A stretch of 64,000 nt of DNA from Edolisoma coerulescens (taxonomy: Eukaryota; Chordata; Aves; Passeriformes; Campephagidae): contig VWZW01000879.1 of NCBI GenBank assembly GCA_013397115.1, forward strand, positions 1,629,600 through 1,693,599, given 5' to 3'. Below are positions 10,744 to 23,481 of this stretch, piece after piece. The position numbers were made by a program, and so were the translations under genes. The notes under the pieces were generated by a model that was given only the letters and a program-made list of their open reading frames with translations, searched no databases and was not told the DNA's origin. Each line of letters begins with the position of its first letter. Within the stretch, counting starts at the first letter, position 1.

Positions 10744-13700
10744 CCTATAGCAAGGTAAATCGCTTGGCTCCTAAGGCGGTGGAAAAGAAGCCAGGCGACA
10801 CAGGGCTTGACTCAGCCACTTGGCAACTGCCTTCCCCTAGTCAAATGACTCTATGGTTTACTTCTCCTACTCTATTTAAGGCTCATCAACACAGGCTGAC
10901 AACCTTCTGGGTCTGGTACTGCCTATTTTCATGTACCTGCCCTCTGTCCAGAGTTCATTGTTAATGAATAAGGGTCTAGCAACTGTTTTTCCCTATAACA
11001 CCTCTTGTTTCTCATGGCAATGGAAAAGAGGAGTCAATACAAGAGCAGAGGAAACATGAAATTCAAGAGGCATCCAGAAGAGTTACAGGAAGGGTAGAAG
11101 CTAATGCCACAAAGCCATAAGCTTACAGGAAATTATTTTTTCCTAGTTTTCTGTAATTTGTTATGTAATCAAACAAGACCATAGGGAACAAAATTTCCAG
11201 GAGGAGACAGGAAAACAGGAACAGCTGTTCTAGGAGACACATTGGTGATGATTAGCAGCTGAAGGTTGCTAATCTGCTAGATGACAGCAAGAAAGAAATT
11301 AGGTAAGAAGAAATCTATATTCAGATAATCTCTGTAGTTTGGAATCTGACTTCTTTCAAAGATCTACTCTTTTGAGCAACCCCTATGTTTTATTTCACTA
11401 GGCTTTCTATTTTCCAGGTTCTGTCAGGGGATGCCTGTTTGTTCACTTGATTTGTGTTCTGAGGAATTCCCCATGTTAAAAGTCCCTGAAGTTTATAATT
11501 AACTACAACAGAGCTCATGCACTTGAAGATGGATGAAGCTGAAAGAAGAGACATAGACACAGAGAGAAAAATATTGTACTGAAGGCTGTTAACAGGGAAA
11601 AATGCTGTCACTGTGAATATCTGCCTGTATAACGGCAATGTTCAGCAAGGGATCCCTATCTGGTGTCCCGTAGGCTTTGCAGGTAAGCTGTGTGAAAAGC
11701 TGACTTGAAGGGGCAACTCCATCTTCTCCTGCCAAGGCCAGGAAATGCTGTTATAAAATCTAGTATTCTTCCTGGAATATTTATTAGGAGTTTGGAAAGA
11801 TTGATTTGGCCACTGAGGATAGATATGCGAGCATCTGCTGTAATGGCAGTAAAAAGAATTAGACTCATCAGGAACAGTAATTCATAATGATAGTGGTGGT
11901 GTTTGCTCTTTGAATATAAAGAATCTCCTAGGCCCTTCAATCCCGGTATAACTAATACTTCTACATGCAAGAAAAGCCTCCTGGGTTTTTTTTCCACAGC
12001 AAAAGTTGAAGTCAGAAAAGGGCCCAAACCTGTGCACCCCTGAGCACGAGAGTGAGTGGATGATCATTAGTTGAGGTGTCTCCTTTGCTGATCACCTCAT
12101 ACAAACAAGAGGGCATGTCATCACATTTGCAGACACTTGAGAAACTGTTACTGTCTGAAAAAGTACAGATGAAGGAACCTGATGTGCAGTTCTGGCAAAA
12201 GTCAACACCATTTGCTGCAGCATTGATCCTAACTGGACTTTGGTTTCCCAAGGAATGAGGAGAGATGAAGTAGGAAAGGCAGATGTCTTCTTTTCTCCAC
12301 CTGGGACCCAGGGAAAGGAAGCCTGAACTTGGTTTATTTCTATGTATCCCACCAGGGAAAAATAAATGCTGTTCAAAATGCTGTCTTTCCATTATTTCTG
12401 GAGTATGACCAGAAAGTCATCCTAACATCCTAAGTAAGGATGAGTCAATTCATGATGAAGTCTCTCAGACTGGGTGAACCCCTGGCCCCTCCACTTCTGC
12501 TCCTCAGGTGAAGCAGCAGTACACATTTTTAATAAGGATTCTCCATGCTTTCTCTTAACAGTCCTTTACATATACCAAGAATAAGGAGTCCTAAGGAAAG
12601 ATGCTATAGATCTTAGAAGAAATAAACCCAACATTGTATTTTTAAAATTAGAAATTAAATTGATATTTAAAATGCTGAACCACAGATCTAATTCTCCATA
12701 AAATTCTACTCAAGAGCTTGAATAAAACTGTGGAAAAGATTTCTTTTTTAGCCATAGAGAAACCTGCTGTAAATGGGTGCCATGGTGAACTTTAGAACCC
12801 TGGAGGCAGTTAATTGAGACCTCCTTCCTCTTTTAGCCTGCATATTCTGTGCTAAGCCCACGCATGTAGCAGCTGAAAGAACAGCTCCTGGAGTACCATC
12901 CTGCTCTAAAAATTAATCTCTGCGTTGTCATGCGCACTGATATAGCCAGAACAGCATGCTTGTGACAAGTGTTGTATACAGGGTGTTTAAGAATACGGCT
13001 GCAAAAGATTAGCAGCAAGCAGGTTCTTGATTAAAATGAGACGTGGGAAACAAATGACATGGGAAACAAATGGAAATGGAAGAGTCTTCAAAGACCATTG
13101 AAAAACCTCTTCGTTCTAAGGAAACTGCCCACGTTAGCAGTTAAAAAAAAAGACCCATACTTATTTTGGTCAACACTGACAACCTTCTTCCGTTGTGTAG
13201 TAGTTTCCTTCTCAAATAGTCAGGTGCAGACCACAGTCCTACTCATCGGGAGCAAAGCTGACAGAATCTGCCTCTCGCTTTGGCACGTGCAGCACTTCAC
13301 AGACTTTATACTGTATATTTGGCGAGTCAAGCACCCATTCTGCCAAGCCTCCATGTGTAAATGCAGGCTTACCCCTACTGGCACAGCATAGCAGAAGATG
13401 TTCCCAGACTTATTTACTGGAAAAGCATGTTTATTAAACAACTGTACTTCAAAATACAACTGCCTTTTTTTCTCTCCTTTTTCCCTATGGCCTCCTAGGA
13501 TCTCTCTGGCACCAAAAATTCCCCTGCAATTACAGCCAACAACTGAAACTCAGCCTGAAGTCCAGATATAGATTTCACACCCCTCTGGAGCAATCGCTCA
13601 GAATTTCAGGGGTTTAAGGAATTACAAGAATTGCCTGCAAAGAGCTAAATCTTATAGAAGTATTGCTCGTTCACCACCTGACACATAGGGACTGTACTTT

Positions 13701-14415
13701 CTATTTTAACACTCATAAAACATGTACAAGGGCTGAGGCATTTTTGACACATAAATCTCAGGTACTGAAAGTTCACTCTTGTTCTGCTGCCTCTTACAGT
13801 TATTTGAGGCAATGTGCCACTCCCAATGTTTTTCGAAATGTAATGGCACACTTCCCCCCAAAAACTCAGAGTATTGCTGTTATACAGTCTTCGGAAGTTA
13901 AACTCCTTTTGTGGATTCCTGATCCTTTTCTTAAAGCTCAAGTGCCATTTTCCTTGCCAGTCAGCCAAAAATCATATTGAAGAAACCCCAACATTTAAGA
14001 GATAGGGGCACAAAAATAGACTGCAAGTACATCTGGTGCATATTCAGTATGAGCTAAATTGTCCCAGGCACTGGAAAGGGTGTGCTCACTGTGTGACCAT
14101 GTGCCCATCTGCAGATGGTAAAATAGGCACTCTGGTTCCTGGCTCCCCTCTACTCCTGGGTGAAAAATAGCCAAGGACAGTTGGTCTGCCAGTGGAGGTC
14201 TGAAGTCCCTCAATACTCCTCTTCTGGGAGACCACGCTGAATATCTGCCAAACCACAACACTTCTGTGCTTGTAGGAACCTGCAGGAAAATGCCTGAGAG
14301 AAAGAGTCCTTCCTTCTTCTATTTTCATATGCAAGAAGTTGTTTAACATAAACCAGTGAAAAAATATGGATCTTTCCTTTTATTTACTGGCAGTTTCAGA
14401 GCATGAGCTCCGGTA
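10744..14415. other. Unique non-coding DNA
   Basis: I see no retroviral internal sequence after the LTR. Overlapping open frames at 11656-12392 run on both strands with no domain signature. The rest is AT-rich unique DNA with scattered short T- and A-runs. Confidence 0.45.
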
Positions 14416-14465
14416 CCAATCCCTGGTGCAACTCCATTGACTTCAGCAGACTCTGCCAGAGGTCA
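14416..14465. repeat. Second copy of the CCATTGACTTCA-type ancient repeat
   Basis: AACTCCATTGACTTCA at 14430-14445 is identical to 3623-3638. The flanks differ and the second hairpin arm is not clear, so only the core is preserved. Confidence 0.35.
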
Positions 14466-15382
14466 CAATGTGCCATTAAGAGTTGAATAAGACAAAATAT
14501 GCAGTCCTGCTTCTTTCCAGCCCATAAAACCAGTCTGAAAGGTTTCCTTTCCTGTCTTCATTTTATCCAAGATCTATCAAGAATATTGAGTTCTTTGTTT
14601 TTGCTGAAGGTTTGCTGAAGTGGAAAAAGCACTTTCTTTAATTACAGGAATAAGGGGGCTTAAACTATAATAGAAAGACAGTATTTCCCAGTTAGTTTCC
14701 ACATATTTTAATTCAGTGGGTGCTAACCAATGAAAACCTAACATGTTCAGGATGTTTCCAAAAAAAACCCTTCCATTCACATTTGCTTAAATTTAGGCTT
14801 TGTGGTACATTTTATTCAAGTGCTTGTGCCATACTTAGCACTGTCATATTGAGCTCCTTCCAGAAGTGTATCTGACAACACAATTAACATTTTCACATGC
14901 TGTTTGGGTTTTGCCTTCTTCAGGACAGGTTTATGTGGAAGAATGTCTTATTTTCTCCTTTATTTGTTTTAAAAAATCTTTCTGTCTGAGAGAAGGCCAG
15001 ATAAAAGAGGAACAATTTGCACTAGGTAAATATGCACAGACTCAGATGTGGTGGACTAAACCAGCACAGCCCTAGAGCCTTTCCTTAAGCACTGCCTAAG
15101 AAGGGACTGTCTGCTGGATGCTTCTTACTCCTTGAATTGGGAGGGCCTAAGAGAGGGAAGGTAGTGCAGTCCTCCTCATTCTCCTTCCAAACTAGCATTA
15201 GTTAACAAAGACCTGCTACACTCTGTACATCAAACCCAGAGACAACCCAACCGTGATAGCACGACATTGCTTATGGCTGATATTTTATGGCCCTTTGCAA
15301 CATGGAGTAAGAAGTCACTTAGAAATACTTTTCCAAACACATTTGACAGAAGTTATACATTAAGGATATACATTTTCTGAGC
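14466..15382. other. Unique non-coding DNA
   Basis: Nothing is recognised apart from ordinary AT-rich sequence. Confidence 0.5.
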
Positions 15383-15432
15383 ATGAAGAGCTTAGTGACC
15401 CTCCCAAGTCACACAGGTTGCTTGGAATTTGG
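15383..15432 (-). mobile_element. MIR-like SINE fragment
   Basis: GAGCTTAGTGACCCTCCCAA followed by GTCACACAGGTTGCTTGG resembles the reverse complement of the MIR SINE 3' core (pattern TTAAGTGACTTGCCCAAG, then GTCACACAGC). MIR is an ancient tRNA-derived SINE found across amniotes. Only about 50 bp are recognisable, so a chance match is possible. Confidence 0.45.
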
Positions 15433-17455
15433 TAAAATAACACAGCTTATATAATGGTTGCCTGTCTCGTGATTACCACGTAAACGATTTCCTTACAGAA
15501 GCAAACAACCAAATAACAAAGGAAAACCATAATGCAACTCCTCTGATGATCATACTGAAATCTGAATTAGGTGTCACAGTATGTGTCCACCAACATCTAC
15601 ACTGGAATGGCAATGAGGAGGGGAGGAAAGGTTGTGTCTGGTTTAGATTCCTGAGGCTAAATGCAGTACAAATATACCCTGAGGTCAACAGACCTTCACA
15701 CGTTATACATCTGTGCTGAATTTGCTTTCCAGTATCCTGTTTCTTAGATTTGATGTGGGCAGATGGTGGAAGAGATCTCCCTGGAAGCAGCATGTTCTCC
15801 CTCTGAGAGGAATGCCCTTATGTCTCCCAGACATGAACTGTCTGGCTGATTAATAAGCAGTGCTGTTGGGCTCAGGAGAGAGTTCAGATCTGCTTCCTTT
15901 GCCTGCAGAGTGGGACTTTACTGGGGCAGGGGTGTTAAACTGGGACTGTCAGAGATGTTTGGAGCAGGTGGTGAAAGTGAACGGAAGAAGAAGGAAGGGA
16001 ACAAAGGAGGATGCTGCGTCCCCTGAGGGAACAACCAGTTGCACATGGTGAGCTTGTCTGGCATGGGAATGTGGATGCCAGTGCCTGGAGCTGCAGAGAG
16101 GTGCTCTGTCTTCTCAGCCCTCGCTGCCTGCTAGGCTTACCGATGTGATGTGCCCTCTCCAGGTCATTCAAAAACCCCATGACTCCTGGCAGAGAACCTG
16201 GTACAAAGTCTTGTTCTCTGAAAAGACTTCTTTCTTTCCCTGGATAAGGAAAATCCTTCTGCCCCTAGAGGTGACAAAAGCAGCCATTCAGTTCAGAGCT
16301 GGGGCTTTTTTCAAGGCTTCCAGCAAACACACTGTGTTTCAGTACTGCTGATAAATGTATTAAAGGAGAGCACATTCCTTTTAGAGGGAAAGTGGCTACT
16401 TTACCTAAATGCTACTTACATGTGAGTGTTAACCAAGAAAGATGTTCTAAACCAATTCTATCACAATACTATTTTTCCTTCCTTTCTCCGACCCAGCATT
16501 TATATAAACAAAAGGCATGAAAGACAGACCTGTCATTTGATTTACACTGCTGACTGTGTTTATCATTGACTGTCCATTTTCTTTGAATTTACACAAAATC
16601 AGTGTTTGGGACACTGTAAGTTAGAGACTTTTAACACAAAACTATCTTTACTGACTTCCCAGACTTTACCCAACTCACAGATAGTGAAGAACCAAAGAAA
16701 TAAGCCAAAATAATACATTCAAATCTCAGAGGAAGATTTTAAAGAGTGGTAACTCAGGCACTTCTGCAGCAGGACCCATCCCTGCTTTTCCTACAGAGAA
16801 AGAGGAAGCAAATGAAGTTGCTCTGGGGCTGTGGGGAAAGCCTAGAAGTTCTCCCCAAACAACGATGCCACACGAGGATGGGACTGACAGTCATTTGTGG
16901 GAAAATCTCAGTTGTGACAAGATCTGAGAAGAGGGGGTTAAAAGGCCTCTTGGATAAAACCTAAGAGGTCCTAGTAAATAAAATGTAGAAATGAGCTTTT
17001 TGGGGTATTTTTTGACAATAGCAGGTTGAGAGAAAAATGTCCCAATTTAAATTCATTTTTACTGAGGCTGCTTGAAGCCTGCAGATGAAGATGCAGACCC
17101 GAGACCAGTGGGACCACTCTAGAAAGCCTGTGTGAAACCAACACAGAATTTCACAGGGCTGTACTTGCAAACTTTACTTCCACAGAGTCTTCACTCAGAC
17201 CTATCAGAATTTACAAAGATATTTCAAGTAAAATGCCTGCAGACCTCAGTGTATGACAAATGCTACAAAATGAGAAAAACTAATTTCTTAGCTCTTTCTC
17301 AAGATGCTGTAAAGGTATTAAAAAAATTTAATAGTCATATTAACTTGATATGCTTCAGAACATTAACCCAAGAGACCTTTTTTTCAAACAGATTCACAAT
17401 ATTTATAATAACCCTTATGCTATGCTGCTTGCTGCCACCCGCGTGAAGGAGATGC
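15433..17455. other. Unique non-coding DNA
   Basis: No repeat or gene is recognised. Open frames near 15860-16350 have no domain signature. Confidence 0.45.
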
Positions 17456-17830
17456 CATACAACGTTGTCTGATATTATTTGCTTAGCTGTAGAAATTTTG
17501 GCATGGTATTGTGCAGAAAATGAGAGGAATTAGCTGTGTGCTGCTGATATATTTTCTCCTCCTGCAGTTTCACGTGGTTACAGCTTCCATGTCGCACCGC
17601 AGCGGTGACTTCATTACAGCAGGTGAATGCTTTCCTGTGTATTAAAATGTGTTTGTAAAATATTCCTTGGAATTAAAGATACTGGATGGATTTCTAATTG
17701 GACATTTAGTATAGCTGGCTGGCACATTGGTGACAGCTTCATTTAATGTATACAGCTTAATTGGGTATCTCATTTGCCAAGCCCCAACTGGCAGCAACAA
17801 GCACCAGGCTCTGCATTTAGACGTCCACTT
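17456..17830. promoter_or_regulatory. Candidate conserved non-coding element
   Basis: The stretch is moderately AT rich, lacks repeat words and is dense in homeodomain-like TAAT/ATTA cores (GGAATTAGC near 17526, CTAATTGG near 17694, CTTAATTGGG near 17757) next to E-box-like CACGTG (17572) and a CAGCGG/GTGAC block. Such composition is common in conserved vertebrate enhancers, but only alignment could show conservation. Confidence 0.25.
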
Positions 17831-19116
17831 TTAACATCATCTTAAGACCCCATCCAAAACCAGAGAGAAGCCAAATCAAACTGTCAGAACCCTTACTGAG
17901 TAATATATTCCCTGCTCACAAGCAGTAATCAAACAGGCTTATACAAAGAGCACATTATTTGGGAGAGCATAAAAACAGCATAGAGGAACAATCCCCAACA
18001 GGTCCCTTTTCTTTCTGCTCCAGTCTGTTCTACTCAAAGCAGATGAATAATAATTCATGTTGTCCTTCTTTTAGCATGATGCTGCTTATTGCCTTCCATA
18101 ACCAGACCTATTATTTCCTGACCTATGTAGATACTGAATTGTCTAAATCAAGACCTTTTGAGAAAAATCCCAGCTGACAGTGAAGGGGTCAACTTCTCTC
18201 CTGCTAGCCTGCTCTGCTGTGGTTTCCACTTCTCACCAGGAATTCAAAAAAACCCAGACAGGCCACGAACACTTCACTTAAAGAAAGGAGCTTTCTTAAA
18301 AGTAGGGTCCTTTCATGCTTCCCAAGATTCTTTGGCCCAATTCTTTCTTCTGCAGCATTAGATCTAGGCATCTGGTCAGTAACACTTCACTGGTTTCAAT
18401 GAAAATGCCATAAAAAATGTCTTAGAGCTCAGGGTTAACAGTGTCTCTCAAAAATTTACTAGAGCGTATGGGAACAAGACCCGAACCTTGCTCTAATCTT
18501 CAGAAGCTGTCATTGCTCTCTGGAAGCTTTTGCTTTTAGAGCACTGAGTAAGATCTGTGTCTTCTCATACTCCAGCTCGCAAAGTTCACTGCTGAGAGAA
18601 CAATCTGTGCACAGGATTTTCAGAACCACAATCCTCTGTCTTAATCCTTTTCATTGATTCCAGTCCACATATTGATATTTTTTGTGGAATATGATCTTTT
18701 GATCAGTATTAAACTGAGTCGTGTGGCTTTTTTTAGAGGTAGAAACATGGTAGAAATGTTAATCTGATTGGCTAACTAAACAGTAATGTTAAATATGCAA
18801 TTTTAACATCTCTTTCCTGAAATATGTTGACTGCTAATATTCTTTCATTTTACAAAAATGATTTTTCTACAGTCTGTGTGGCTAAGCTGAAAAACATGGA
18901 TATACAGCTTGGCCACATATTCTCTCACCATAAAATCAGCAATAAAATGTGCAGTGAAGACTGAAATGGATGATATACAGCAGACAGGGACGAAAACCAT
19001 CTCCTGCTGAAAACAAAGGCAACTTTATTATTGATTTCATTTTAGTTGGGCTGCCAGTCAAGGCATGTACATGTCTCAGATCTTGCTCATGAAAACGTGT
19101 CTTTATGTGTGCAACA
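17831..19116. other. Unique non-coding DNA
   Basis: Nothing is recognised beyond AT-rich unique sequence. Confidence 0.5.
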
Positions 19117-19136
19117 ACCCTCCCCCCCCACCCCCG
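19117..19136 (+). repeat. Poly(C)-rich tract
   Basis: The run reads CCC T CCCCCCCC A CCCCC G. The minus strand is G-rich and could form stacked guanine structures. Confidence 0.8.
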
Positions 19137-22100
19137 CTACATCTACTTCCATTTCTTGTCATGGCTTCTCCATCACCAAAATCCAATGTTCTGAATTATA
19201 TGAGTGACCTGAGAGTCCATCAGTTCCAAAAAGCAAGCTCCAAGTCAAGGACAGTCTGATAATTGCTAGAGTTGTACTTTCCACTGATAAAAGTCCCTGT
19301 TTCCAGCAGAAAACTCTAGTATCTAAATGCAGTTGGAAATCAGATTGCTGGTAGAATCAGCATAGCTTTATGAAAGGTGAATATGACTACACTTATACCA
19401 GCAGCTCATCTGATTGATGAGTAGAGTCTCACCTTGCAAGATTGCAAGAGGCGAATGGAAGGAAGGGGAGTGTTTTCCCATGCTCCCTTAAGAAAGTGGA
19501 GTAAAAATTGGTAATAAATGGACCATGGATGCTAATGTGTGATGCTGACTGTGGATGAAGGTTGCAGGACTTGTAACAACCTTTCCTGAGCACCCAGAAC
19601 AGTGGCAGGTTTTGAGGTCCATTCCTTTGGACTGTAATTTACACCTGAATGAAAACTCCTTTTTTATCTCAAAATTGGAGACCTGCCATATCATACCATA
19701 TCATCAACTGGGCTACAATTGAATTGAACAAGATGAGAGTTGAAACGGGAACAAACTCCTTCCCAAAGAGGTCAGCTGCGGCAGAAATGATTCTGAGGCA
19801 GGCAGAGCTGTCTTTCTGGTACTCAGGTGTACTTTCCCTGTGAATGGGCACTTTCAAATGAAACTCCTTTCCTTGAGAAATTCCCAGACATCTCCACTCA
19901 GACGTGCAGATGCCAAACATAGTAGGAGGTACTGAGTCCTTCAAGATGCACTGTCTTCAACAGAATTGGTGGTGCCTGAGTGGGATGGAGCTATTAGGGA
20001 AAAGATTTACTCTGAGAAGGAAATTAATACCACACAAAACAAGATGAAAGGAGCTTGTTCTTGAAATGCCTTTTTTTTCTCTTTAAACCAGAAGAAAACT
20101 CACCTAAAGAATGAGGCATTCAGAGGTTTTAGAATTTATTAGGTGCAGAGAAATAACCTTGGCAGAACTTGCTTTTCTGTGTCAATACCTTGGGCAAGAG
20201 CAGATTCAGACAAATGTAGCAGGAAGTACTGAAGGAAGAAAAAGATTTAAGAACGGTGGGATGCTGCTGTCTTGTAATGCTGAGCTAATTCAATGGCCCA
20301 TCAAACACTCTGGCACAAGCATACAGCTCTCTGTCACATAATCCAGTCAGCAAACAGAAGCAAAATATTTCAATTAATGTACCATTAATGGTAACAAGAA
20401 GACCTTGACTTGTCTGAATTTACCCTTTAGCAAAATACATGTATAAATAAATAATGACTGACATTCATAGTCTTAATAAAACCAGTTGTGTTCTGTATGG
20501 GGAGATGAGATCTTTCCTTCCACAGTATTTTCCTCCTCTACATTTATCAATTTACTAACTCAGTCATGTTTTCTCCATGACCCTCAAATTCAGTTCTGTG
20601 TTGTTTTGATGCTGCTGTAGATAATGAATAACATTTAAAAACTCCTCTGGCACTCCAGCTTAGTGCTCACCTTTTCAGGGCTGTTTTCAGGTACCATAGC
20701 CATCTCCCACAGATGGCAAGTCCCAGCCTTTCTCAATCTTTAGTCCTCTTTGGGCTATCCATGGACTAGCCATGGGTTCTGGATAACTCCCATCAGTCAA
20801 AATCTCCATGAGATGTTCCCCAGGTCCTATCCCAGATATACATCTTTCTTCCCCCTGTAAGACTTGTGGCTGATCCAACCTTTTAAAGGGAGGGAGATGT
20901 GCTTCAGAGTGCTGTGCACATCAGTGCACCCTATGTGTGCTTCAGGATGTATTCAACGTGTCAACATCAGCAATATGCAAAGCCAAGTGCTCCCTATGGA
21001 GTTAACCTATTTTATCCATCAAAGAGATGGAACTGTCATCTACTAAAGACGTGCCCCCAAGAGGTATAATCCTAATCTTAAAGCACTCCAATGAGATCTG
21101 TGTAAGCAAAATTTGCTGATGCTCTTTAGTTATGTCCAAAGCTAGATATATAGATGACTCAGCCTATTATTTCTCTTCCACTCTCCAGGGAACTCATCGT
21201 GCTTATCTTGATAAAGCCAACATTGAACCTTTCTTGGACTGGGAGCCAGCACAATAGCAATGTCACTGTCAGCTGTGAGATTTTTCAAAGATTCTCACAT
21301 TTTCTATCTTCTTCCCTTGCTAAGAAAAAAAATGACCTTGCACCCTACTTCCTTGTCTTCATTAAAGTAGGTGCAAAATTGCATTTCTCTTTTGGCTATT
21401 CAGAGAAAACTCTTTTAAAATCACAAACTGAACTGGTGCCTATATGGTCTTCACATTTAGGTGTTTTCCCAGCTGGGATTCAAATGCTTCTGCCACTTCA
21501 AGGTCTCAACAAGATCATGTGAAATATTGCCTTTCTGAAAGGAAAAGAAAGACTCCACAGTATACAGAGTCAACAAGTGAAAACATTTTGTCTGCACTTT
21601 GTCCTGGAGATAGTAATTTAAATCTAATCTGGAAGCAGCAACTTCAGAGTGCTACAAGCACATCCCATGTCCATTAACAGCATTTTCAGGGGGGAAGATC
21701 ACAGTCTCTCAACTCCTTAGCCAACTTCTAAAAGCACTTTTCCCAGGGAGGGAGGTTTCTCTCACCCTGTCTTTTCTGATGGGTTTTCATCACAGATGAG
21801 ACTTAGAAAAACCTGCAGTCTGTCTTTATATTTCCGTGACCAGCTTCTTTCTAGCAATTCACTCTCAGTTACTCACAGGAGAGTAAAAATATCAGGGCAA
21901 TTCACAACCTTCTGCCTGCACACCCACCCACCCTCAGTGTACTGCAGTCTCTAGCAGCACAGGAGAACATAACTAATGACACTCACAGTCCAGAAAAACA
22001 GAGGGAGATAGAAAACATAATGAGTTACCATGGAATAAAGCACTTACCCTTCTATTGAGGAAATTAGCCATAAGAGGCATGGTCAAAGCCTGGGGTTTTG

Positions 22101-23456
22101 TACAATTACCTGCTACTTCACTCCATGCTCATTTTAATTTAACCGAATCCTTTCTTTAAAATATTATTTTCAATTTTTGGTCTTCAGGAATAATTATTAA
22201 AATAGGCTACTTTTTGCCTTTTTCAATAGACTACACAGATATCCAAATGTTCCATCATTCTCTAAACCTAAATTTCTGAAGCGGTCATAACTCCTGAGCC
22301 TGCATGGGAGAAAATGTCCTCGAAATCAGAGTTTTATACACAGAGTTTACAACAAAATTTCTACATTTCCTACCACCTGCTATTGATGATCTAATTCAAT
22401 ATGGGCAAAACAGTGAATAGATTCTCCCACATGGATTGAAAACCAAACCTGAAAGTAGGTATAGTTTTCTGTGGGTTTTTTTCTTTACACTGGCTTATAT
22501 TCTACTCCTAGCTTTGGAGCATTTAATCTTCAAAATTGTTTTATTGCTGCAGTCTGATGTGATAGATCACCCTACAAGTCACACTTGGGGGTTCTCCCAA
22601 TTGTTCAAACAATTCCCAGTTTGCAGAGAGTAGTGCCCCAATATCTGGGTATAGCAGTCCTGGACAGTGGGTTTTCTGAAGAATAGAGCATCTTCTTTGG
22701 AAGTACTTTTCAAGTCATCCATCACAGTCACTCGGTCTGATAACCATTTCCCATTCCAGGGAGGAGACAAGGACTTATCTGGCTACTGGCCCATTGCTGA
22801 CAGACTGATTTGTGCAGAGGCTGTCCTGCAGCTCAGCCTGGCTCTGTTAGTCTCTTGAGCTGTTAGAGCCCATTCTTCCCTTCCTCTTACTCCTCCTGCT
22901 TGCTCCTCCCTCCTGGCCCTCCACTTTCAAGCGTTCTTGATCTTACTCTGCGATGCCTCTGCCAGCTCTGTCTGGCAGCTCCTTGCACTTTGCTAACCCC
23001 ACTTTATAGCCTTTACTCTTTGGCAGGTCATCAGGAACTGTCCTCTCAGAGGACAAGGTTTCCTCAGAGATTCTGCCTCCTGATCAAGCTTTGCTGCTCA
23101 GTCCTTCCCATCCTCTGGGCAATCCCTCCAAAGGACAGCCAGACATCGAACAGTTCATTATGGATAGTTGAGAAATAACATTCAAATTGTCATCAATCAT
23201 GCAAAAAATAAAAGTATCGGCTACGTTCGAAAGGGAAAATATAAATTATCATTGTCTTTTTTAATCTTTATGAAAGGAATTCTCCAATTAGTCTTGTGAT
23301 TTCACCAGCCAGTCTATGCATTACTATCCTTTGTGAGATTATTGGGATACAGCCATTTCTTTGAGTGATTATTTTTAGTATTTTTACATAGGCAATTTTG
23401 AAAGGCTCCATAAGAATATAGTTTTTAAGACAGCATTTCTTTTGGAATGATTAAGC
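19137..23456. other. Unique non-coding DNA
   Basis: No repeat family, exon or RNA gene is recognised. Small local features include a short direct repeat (CATATCATAC/CATATCATCA near 19688) and a 122-codon open frame at 21154-21522 without any family signature. The segment 22860-23110 is pyrimidine rich. Confidence 0.45.
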
Positions 23457-23481
23457 ATAATCATGCAACTATAATCATGCA
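23457..23481. promoter_or_regulatory. Tandem ATAATCATGCA motif pair
   Basis: ATAATCATGCA occurs twice, at 23457-23467 and 23471-23481, exactly 14 bp apart. ATGCA and TAATCA resemble POU and homeodomain half-sites. The spacing suggests a tandem duplication or a two-site module. Confidence 0.3.
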
